64,000 nucleotides of DNA from Comamonas sp009360615 (GTDB taxonomy: Bacteria > Pseudomonadota > Gammaproteobacteria > Burkholderiales > Burkholderiaceae_C), in the NCBI RefSeq assembly GCF_035784015.1, contig NZ_JALKOW010000005.1; one strand, given 5' to 3'. Shown in pieces: positions 58,364 to 64,000 of the stretch (position 1 is the stretch's first letter; each line of letters starts with the position of its first letter). The position numbers were made by a program, and so were the translations under genes. The notes beneath the pieces are model-generated. The model did not search any database and was not told the origin of the DNA. It saw only the letters and a program-made list of their open reading frames with translations.

Positions 58364-59799
58364 GGCGCCCGAGCATGAAATTTTCGGCCATGGCGGCCGC
58401 CGCAGTGACGGCCTTGCTGGCGGGCTGCAACCTGGCTCCGGCCTATAAAACGCCTGATCTGCCGGTGCCCGAGACTGTCTCCGGCAGTGCCTTGCCGGTT
58501 CAGGCCAGCGAGTCTGCGCTGCAGCAGGCCCAGGCGATGCAATGGCTACAGTCGCCGCAGCTGCGTGAGGTGGTGGCGCTGGCGCTGAGCAACAATCGCG
58601 ATCTGCGCGTTGCGCTGGAAAACATCGAGAAGGCCCGGGCGCAGTACGGCATCACCCGAGCCGATCTCCTTCCGGGCATCACGGCTCAGGCGCAAGGCAA
58701 TCGCACCCGCACCGCAGGGGACCTGACGACGGCGGGGCGCTCCAGCATCACCGAGCAATACACGGCCCAGCTGGGTTTCGCCAGTTACGAACTGGACCTG
58801 TGGGGACGCATCCGCAATCTGAGCGAAGCCTCGTTGCAGCAGTTTCTGCAAAGCCAGGACAACCAGCGCAATGTGCAGATCGGTCTGGTGGCCGATGTCG
58901 CCAATGCCTGGCTGACGCTGGCGGCCGACCAGGCGCGCCTGCAACTGGCCAAGGACACGCTGGACAGCCGCATCAAGGCGTTCGAGCTGACACGGCGCAT
59001 GTACGAGCTGGGTTCGACCTCTGGCCTGGTGCTGGCCCAGAACCAGACCACCGTCGACACCGCGCGCGGCGATGTGGCCAGCTATACCTCTCAGGTCGAC
59101 AGGGATCGCAATGCCCTGCAACTGCTGGTCGCAGGTGCGGTTCCCGCACGACTGCTGCCGACGGCCGGTACCCTGACGGATGGGCCGGACGCGGCGGCTC
59201 TCAAGGTCGTGCCCGTACCGCTGCCCTCATCGGTACTGCTCAAGCGCCCGGATGTGCAGTCTGCGGAACGCAATCTGCAGGCCATGAATGCCAATATCGG
59301 CGCGGCAAGAGCAGCGCTGTTTCCCAGCATCACGCTCACCGGCAGTGTCGGTACCGGCAGCAACGAGCTTGATCGGCTGTTTGGCAACAACAACAGCACC
59401 TGGAGTTTCATTCCTCTGGTCAAGCTGCCGATCTTCGATGGCGGCCGCAATCGCGCCAATGTGCGGGTGGCCGAGAGCAATCAGCGTGTTGCGCTGAGTC
59501 AGTACGAGAAGGCCGTGCAGACAGCTTTCAAGGAGGTGGCGGATGTCCTGGCCGATCGTGCCCAGTGGGGGGAGCGGCTGGCCGCCCAGACGAGCATGGT
59601 GGCGAATACGCAGAAAGCCTTCGATCTGTCCAACGCCCGTTTCAAGGCTGGCGTGGACAATTATCTGACGGTGCTGGATGCGCAGCGCAGCCTCTATGCC
59701 GCGCAGCAGACCTTGATAGGTCTGCGCCTGTCGGAGCAGCTCAACCGTGTGACCTTGTGGAAGGCACTGGGTGGGGAAGAGGTCGCCCAGCAGGGGTGA
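58360..59799 (+). CDS. RND outer-membrane channel lipoprotein (OprM/NodT family)
   Basis: TolC-like outer-membrane factor of 479 aa. The signal peptide ends in the lipobox LLAGC, followed by NLAPAYKTPDLPVP, a typical OprM-type beginning. Two repeated halves carry the coiled-coil and barrel segments (AQLGFASYELDLWGRIRN; RAALFPSITLTGSVGTGSNELD; VLDAQRSLYAAQQTLIGLR). ATG 58360 overlaps the pump stop; ATG 58375, with GAGG 8 nt upstream, is also plausible. It completes the tripartite efflux system. Confidence 0.93.
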   Translation: MRRPSMKFSAMAAAAVTALLAGCNLAPAYKTPDLPVPETVSGSALPVQASESALQQAQAMQWLQSPQLREVVALALSNNRDLRVALENIEKARAQYGITRADLLPGITAQAQGNRTRTAGDLTTAGRSSITEQYTAQLGFASYELDLWGRIRNLSEASLQQFLQSQDNQRNVQIGLVADVANAWLTLAADQARLQLAKDTLDSRIKAFELTRRMYELGSTSGLVLAQNQTTVDTARGDVASYTSQVDRDRNALQLLVAGAVPARLLPTAGTLTDGPDAAALKVVPVPLPSSVLLKRPDVQSAERNLQAMNANIGAARAALFPSITLTGSVGTGSNELDRLFGNNNSTWSFIPLVKLPIFDGGRNRANVRVAESNQRVALSQYEKAVQTAFKEVADVLADRAQWGERLAAQTSMVANTQKAFDLSNARFKAGVDNYLTVLDAQRSLYAAQQTLIGLRLSEQLNRVTLWKALGGEEVAQQG

Positions 59800-59880
59800 T
59801 GGGCGAACGCGTTCTGCAAGTAGCGCCTATCCAGCAGGTGGTGGAGCAGGCGGGGTGACCAAAGCAGCACGCGTGGCCGC

Positions 59881-60519
59881 TCAAGGCATCTTGAACAGCA
59901 GCGCCACCTGAAGGCGGAACAGCTTTTCAGCATTCATGGGTACCTCGGGGTGGATGACGGTATTGTTCATCATGGCCAGCCACAGCGGTGCAAGCAGCAA
60001 TTCCGGGTGCTGCACCAGCTCAGGGGCCTTGAGTTCGCCGCGTGTGGCAGCCAGCTGTGCAAGCCGTGTGAAATGCTCGAGCAATGCATCGTGCACGTAG
60101 CGGCGATACATCTGCGCAAGCAGCGGAAACTCCAGGCCTTCGGCGACGACCAGTCTGGCCGTGGCCGAGCGGCCGCTGCTGTCAATGACCTCCGCTGCGG
60201 CTCCCACGGTGCGCAGCAGATACTCGCCCACCGATTCATGCTCTTGCATCGGACTGGATTGCAAGGCCACGGCGGCGGAGGCGATATGTGTCTGGATCAC
60301 AGCCTCGAACAGGGCTTCCTTGCTGTCGAAATAGCGAAACAGCGTGACCTTTGACAGTCCTGCGCGCTGTGCCACCGACGCCGTGGTGCCACGTGCGTAG
60401 CCGTGTTCCAGAAATTCTGCAAACGCAGCCGCCACAATGGAGCGGCGCGTGGCCTGGGTCTTCTGCGGACTGGGGCCGCGTGGCGTGCGCTTGGGACGTG
60501 CGGTGTCTGGTTCAATCAT
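59881..60519 (-). CDS. TetR/AcrR-type repressor, probable RND regulator
   Basis: A 212-aa regulator. The N-terminal HTH is FAEFLEHGYARGTTASVAQRAGLSKVTLFRYFDSKEALFEAVI, and the C-terminal domain (VAEGLEFPLLAQMYRRYVHDALLEHF) is of the AefR/TetR_C-type. It converges on the RND operon, 81 bp after it, so it is the natural candidate to control the pump. ATG 60519 is chosen; in-frame ATGs upstream to 60603 precede sequence unlike the family. Confidence 0.88.
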   Translation of the reverse strand: MIEPDTARPKRTPRGPSPQKTQATRRSIVAAAFAEFLEHGYARGTTASVAQRAGLSKVTLFRYFDSKEALFEAVIQTHIASAAVALQSSPMQEHESVGEYLLRTVGAAAEVIDSSGRSATARLVVAEGLEFPLLAQMYRRYVHDALLEHFTRLAQLAATRGELKAPELVQHPELLLAPLWLAMMNNTVIHPEVPMNAEKLFRLQVALLFKMP

Positions 60520-60688
60520 GACGCAAGAGCTGGTGGAGTCGCAGACTATGCCTGCTTGGGAGCGCGCATCGGGTGAGGGCATGCGCGCGCAATCATGGCA
60601 CATTTATTCAACCCGATCCGAAGGCCCCATTCTTGCCTCTGTCTGGAGCCTGTCCTGCGAGGAATGATGCGGGTAATCCCTTGTTTTC

Positions 60689-61189
60689 CTAAAAAATGCC
60701 CAAGGCCAGACCGACGGCCAGCGACTGGCCCAATTCTTCGCAGCGCCGGAGATCGGCGGTCGGGATCTGCTTGGGCGCCAGTATGGCCTGAGGTGTCTGA
60801 GCGTGGGTGCAAATGATGATCGGCTCTGCCACCGCCTTCAGGCGCCAGCCGGTGGCAATGCGTTCCATCTGCCGGGCTGCGTTGCGGCCGTCGCTGCCGG
60901 CACAGACCAGGCTGGCGTAGGGGCGGCCCTGGATCCGGTCGAGCACGGCGTAATAGCTTCGATCGAAGAAATCCTTCATCAGGCCGCTGATCGCCGCCAG
61001 ATTCTCCGGCGTGGCAAACAGATAGCCCTGAGCCTGCAGCAGGTCCTGAGGGCCTGCGGCGGTCGCGTGCAGCAGGCGGACCTGGACGGATGCTTCCTGC
61101 CGGGCGCCGCTGCGGGCTGCTTCGGCCATCTGCAGGGTGCCGCCCGTCAGGGAATGGTAGACGATCAGCAGGGTCGGTCCGTGGGACAT
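60689..61189 (-). CDS. flavodoxin-like NAD(P)H-dependent oxidoreductase
   Basis: A 166-aa protein of the flavodoxin/NADPH-dependent FMN reductase fold. The FMN phosphate loop is IVYHSLTGGTLQMAEAA at the N-terminus, and GYLFATPENLAAISGLMKDFFDRSYY is the typical dimer and flavin region, with SLVCAGSDGRNAARQMERIATGWRL following. It probably transfers electrons or reduces quinone-like compounds; the substrate is unknown. It is a single gene with no operon partner. Confidence 0.87.
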   Translation of the reverse strand: MSHGPTLLIVYHSLTGGTLQMAEAARSGARQEASVQVRLLHATAAGPQDLLQAQGYLFATPENLAAISGLMKDFFDRSYYAVLDRIQGRPYASLVCAGSDGRNAARQMERIATGWRLKAVAEPIIICTHAQTPQAILAPKQIPTADLRRCEELGQSLAVGLALGIF

Positions 61190-61629
61190 GGTTGCGCTGT
61201 TGCCGGTGGAAGAGTCTCGTTATCCATCGTTATCCAGTCTCTTTCTGGCAGAAATAACCGGATGCTGTACTGTGGTTCTGTCTGATTGTTGCAAAAAAGA
61301 TACGCGTTGTCCCGGTTTGTGAGGAAGTCGGAATAGGACTAAGCTCCGACAAATATTGACATTTGTCAATTTTGAGATCGCTGCGTGCTCTTGATTTTGC
61401 AGCACTTTGTATTGGATATACAAGCTTGTGCCTATGATTTGATCTAAATCTAGAGGCAATCATGGCAAGTCATTCAGGGTAACTACTTGGCGTGAATGTT
61501 CTTTGGTTGTAGGTTTGTTCCTACAAACTATGTCGCTCCTCATGTTGGCTCTGGGTATGGCAGCCTCCGCTTCACGGCGCTGCTGCGGATCGGAGTCACT
61601 TCGCAACTCAGGAATCTTGTGTTTTTTGC
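61190..61629. other. AT-richer intergenic region with palindromes
   Basis: About 440 bases without a convincing gene, lower in GC than its surroundings. It holds a perfect inverted repeat ATTGACA-TT-TGTCAAT (61355-61370) and a weaker TTGTAT/ATACAA pair (61407-61423), followed by a TATGAT hexamer (61433-61438) that could be a -10 element for the sensor gene downstream. No terminator is obvious. Confidence 0.45.
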
Positions 61630-64000
61630 ATGCCGCAATTCGCAACTCAGCCACTGATGAAAGTGCGCAAACCTTGGTTGACGCTGCTGGCATTGGGTTT
61701 CGGCATCTCCTGTGGCTGTCTGGGGAGCTGGCTGCTCCATCAAACGCTGGAGTCGCGCATGCAACAGCGTTTGCAGCTCAGTGCCGATATGGCCACGCGG
61801 TCGCTGGAGCAGCGCCTGGCAAGCTATGACCGACTGCTCGCCAAGCTGGCCGAGCAAATGGGCAATGATGCGGATGCGGGTCAGCAGGTTTTTTCGCAGC
61901 ATGCCCACGCCTTGCTCAGCCGGGAAAGCCTGGTCGGGCTGCAGGCGCTGAGTCTGACGCGCGCGGTGGCCGAAGAGCTGAACACCGATCTCGCGCGGGA
62001 TTTCCAGGCCTTCGAGGTTTCCTATGTCTGGCCGATGATCGGCAACGAGGCCCTGGCGGCCAGCAATGCCCGTCAGCCTGCGGCGGCATTTCACGGCTTG
62101 ATGCAGGCCTGGACCTCTCGTCAGATGTCGATGTCGGCGCCATTTCGCTTCTTGCAGCTGCCCGATAGCCCCAAGGGCGTTGTGTTGCGTGCGCCGCTGT
62201 GGCCCGCCGCAGCGCAGGAGGGACTCAACAGCGTTTCCGAGAAGCTGCTCGGAACGGTCGATGCCCGGATCCGCCTCGGTGAATTTGCCAGAGGGCTGGT
62301 CCCGGCCAACCTTTATCCGCAGGTTGCTTTCAAGCTGGTGGACCTCAGTCCTGCCGACCCATTGCCCAAGGTCGGGCAGGACCACAAGAAGCAGGCCTTG
62401 CCGCTGTCGCTGTCGGCCAGCGGTACGGAGATTCTGTTCACGGGCTCCCTGTGGGCGGAAGCGGAAACCCAGGCGGAATTTGCCTCGATCAAGCCTCTGG
62501 AGCGGCAGATACAGGTGTACGACCGCATCTGGTCGCTGCAGTTCAAGCCTGCACTCAGCAGTCAGAGAAGGCTTGAGCGCTACCTGCCCTGGATGGTGCT
62601 GGGAGCCGGCTTGCTGGCGGGACTGGCGCTGGCCGCCTGGGTTTCGGGTTGGTGGCAAAGCCGCTGGAGCTGGAGCCGGCGCCTCAAATTCAGCGCCCAG
62701 GCCCGCCAGGAGAGCGATGCGCGTTTTCATGCGATGTGCGAGCAGGCCGCCATGGGAGTGCTTGAGCTGGATATCGCCACGCGCAGCGTGCTCAAGGTTA
62801 ATCAGCATTTCTGCCGGCTGCTGGGCTATCAGGCGGAGGAAATCCAGGGGGGCAGCGTGCTGGCGCTGATCATGCCTGAAGACCAGGCGCAGTGCGCGCA
62901 GCTGCTCGAAGGGCTGGACCGGCAGCAGTTTCAGCACAACGCGGGCGAGTTCTGTCTGCGCTCCAAGATCGGCGAGCCGATCTGGGTGGAGCTCAATGCG
63001 TTTCTGACCGGACGTCACGAGTCCCGGCGATTGCAGGTGCTGGTGCAGGACATCAGCGGGCGCAAGCGCCTTCAGCAGATGGAGAGGCTGGGGCATCAGC
63101 AGTTGCGCAGCCTCATGCAACGACTGCCGGTAGGCCTGGTCATGGAGGATTTGGACGGGCGTCTGGTGTACTGGAACGAGGAGTTTCTGCGTCTGGCAGG
63201 CCATGGTGGCAAGCCCAGCGTGTCCACCCAGCAGTGGTGGGAGCGCATGTTCCCCGATTCCGCAGAGCGCGAGCGGGTGATCCAGCGCTGGCAAGTGGCC
63301 AAAACCCAGGCCGCCCGGATCTTGCAGCTGCGCCGTTCCGAGCGCGTCGATGGCACGGATGCGCCGTGGGACGAGCTCTCGACCGAAGCCTCGGCCTGCA
63401 CCGTGTCTGCGCAGACATTGATGCTCAGGGGTCTTGACGGCCTGCGCCGCCCGGTGGCGGTCAGCGCCGTGCTGCAGGCCGATGGATGTCTGATGGTGCT
63501 GCAGGATCAGAGCCAGCGCATGGCGGCCGAGCAGGAGGTTCGTCGTCTGGCCTTCTACGACGCACTGACAGGACTGCCCAACCGGCGCCTGCTGGCCGAC
63601 CGGCTGCAGCAGGCCCTCGCGGTGGCCCAGCGCAAGGCCCATTTTGGCGGCGTGGTGCTGCTGGACATCGACAACTTCAAGTCCTTCAACGAGACCTACG
63701 GTCTGGATCAGGGCGACCTGCTGCTGCAGTCGCTGAGTCAGCGCATCCGTGGCCTGCTGCCCTCGGGGGCCACGATTGCCCGCCAGGGCGGTGATGATTT
63801 CGTGTTGTTGATCGAAGATCTCGGCAGCGATTCCGTGGCGGCGGCCGCGCGTCTGGAGCAGCAGGCCGACCAATGGCTGAACCGCTTGCGCGAACCCATA
63901 GAGATCGGCGGTGTCCCGCGCTCCATTACCGTCAGCATGGGGCTGAGCCTGTTTGGCGAGCCCGAGCTGACGGGCGAGGAAGTGCAGCGCCGCGCTGAAA
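61630..64000 (+). CDS. CHASE-PAS-GGDEF membrane sensor (partial, runs off the window)
   Basis: The reading frame is open from 61630 to the window end (790 codons) with no stop. Residues 15-35 form a membrane span, about 45-260 a CHASE-like periplasmic sensing domain (VGLQALSLTRAV, FQAFEVSYVWP, VVLRAPLW), and a second span lies near 325-345. Two PAS domains follow (FCRLLGYQAEEIQGGSVLALIMPED; LVMEDLDGRLVYWNEEFLRLAGHGGKP). From about 635 comes a GGDEF domain (FYDALTGLPNRRLLADRL, LLDIDNFKSFNETYG, RQGGDDF). The motif is GGDDF, a conservative change that may keep diguanylate cyclase activity. Many such proteins end in an EAL domain beyond this point. ATG 61657 is an alternative start; neither has a good ribosome site. 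Confidence 0.88.
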   Translation, partial: MPQFATQPLMKVRKPWLTLLALGFGISCGCLGSWLLHQTLESRMQQRLQLSADMATRSLEQRLASYDRLLAKLAEQMGNDADAGQQVFSQHAHALLSRESLVGLQALSLTRAVAEELNTDLARDFQAFEVSYVWPMIGNEALAASNARQPAAAFHGLMQAWTSRQMSMSAPFRFLQLPDSPKGVVLRAPLWPAAAQEGLNSVSEKLLGTVDARIRLGEFARGLVPANLYPQVAFKLVDLSPADPLPKVGQDHKKQALPLSLSASGTEILFTGSLWAEAETQAEFASIKPLERQIQVYDRIWSLQFKPALSSQRRLERYLPWMVLGAGLLAGLALAAWVSGWWQSRWSWSRRLKFSAQARQESDARFHAMCEQAAMGVLELDIATRSVLKVNQHFCRLLGYQAEEIQGGSVLALIMPEDQAQCAQLLEGLDRQQFQHNAGEFCLRSKIGEPIWVELNAFLTGRHESRRLQVLVQDISGRKRLQQMERLGHQQLRSLMQRLPVGLVMEDLDGRLVYWNEEFLRLAGHGGKPSVSTQQWWERMFPDSAERERVIQRWQVAKTQAARILQLRRSERVDGTDAPWDELSTEASACTVSAQTLMLRGLDGLRRPVAVSAVLQADGCLMVLQDQSQRMAAEQEVRRLAFYDALTGLPNRRLLADRLQQALAVAQRKAHFGGVVLLDIDNFKSFNETYGLDQGDLLLQSLSQRIRGLLPSGATIARQGGDDFVLLIEDLGSDSVAAAARLEQQADQWLNRLREPIEIGGVPRSITVSMGLSLFGEPELTGEEVQRRAE

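Noticed and set aside
61540..63873. Open minus-strand frame of 777 codons
   Set aside because: It is antisense to the CHASE-PAS-GGDEF sensor, whose plus-strand frame shows clear domains to the window end.
1..64000. CRISPR array, prophage, integron or insertion sequence
   Set aside because: No regularly spaced repeats, integrase, transposase or phage structural gene was seen on either strand.

Overview
The window is ordinary high-GC chromosome from a member of the Comamonadaceae (Betaproteobacteria), most likely Comamonas. The main reasons are protein style, the isc operon layout (iscR-iscS-iscU-iscA, then hscB-hscA-fdx), the many small ATGA gene overlaps, and two kinds of dispersed intergenic repeat that I associate with this family. 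I see no prophage, integrase, transposase, CRISPR array or replication origin. Both strands are densely coding, and the long open frames antisense to real genes are GC-driven shadows.

Layout. 1-8300: an HSL-type esterase, an aldo/keto reductase, a short CaiB-like protein, a DODA-type dioxygenase with a Tat-like leader, an aromatic aminotransferase (tyrB) and uvrB. 8300-15200: the Fe-S assembly genes, split by an intrinsic terminator between iscA and hscB, then dnaQ and tRNA-Val(CAC). 15270-21870: a tightly overlapping minus-strand operon (FAD amine-oxidase-like protein, DUF1365, cyclopropane-fatty-acid-synthase-like methyltransferase, chalcone-isomerase-like protein, MFS transporter, DUF3833 lipoprotein, SDR). 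It is probably a membrane-lipid or fatty-acid modification pathway, with a divergent TetR regulator and, beyond it, a GST and an NTF2-like protein. 23970-29424: exported MsrA, a CcdA-thioredoxin fusion and exported MsrB, divergent from a two-component system, which looks like a periplasmic methionine-sulfoxide repair set.

29861-33722 holds a three-subunit membrane dehydrogenase (gluconate-dehydrogenase-type small subunit, GMC flavoprotein, triheme cytochrome c), followed by an Lrp-type regulator. 34596-37959 is a phosphonate-family ABC importer with a fused double permease; by its binding protein the substrate could be phosphonate/phosphite or selenate. 37960-39009 is a 1-kb stretch without a confident gene, holding hairpins and a possible lipoprotein remnant. 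39010-41064 is an RNA-repair cassette: an ATP-dependent RNA ligase and an HD-phosphoesterase/polynucleotide-kinase fusion. 41125-45475 carries a CynX-like MFS protein, a deaminase, a second esterase, an rRNA-type methyltransferase and a 101-aa orphan whose start lies just behind a perfect LexA-type box shared with a divergent Ogt-type alkyltransferase.

46516-50095 is a co-directional lipid/CoA-like group (SDR, hotdog thioesterase, MDR oxidoreductase, SDR). 50142-60519 holds a DUF1566 protein, two MFS drug exporters, a full RND efflux operon and its convergent TetR regulator. The window ends with a flavodoxin-like protein and the first 790 codons of a CHASE-PAS-GGDEF sensor that runs off the edge. 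The points I consider most worth following are the RNA-repair cassette with its long leader, the LexA-boxed orphan, the seven-gene lipid operon and the Msr/Ccd/two-component locus.
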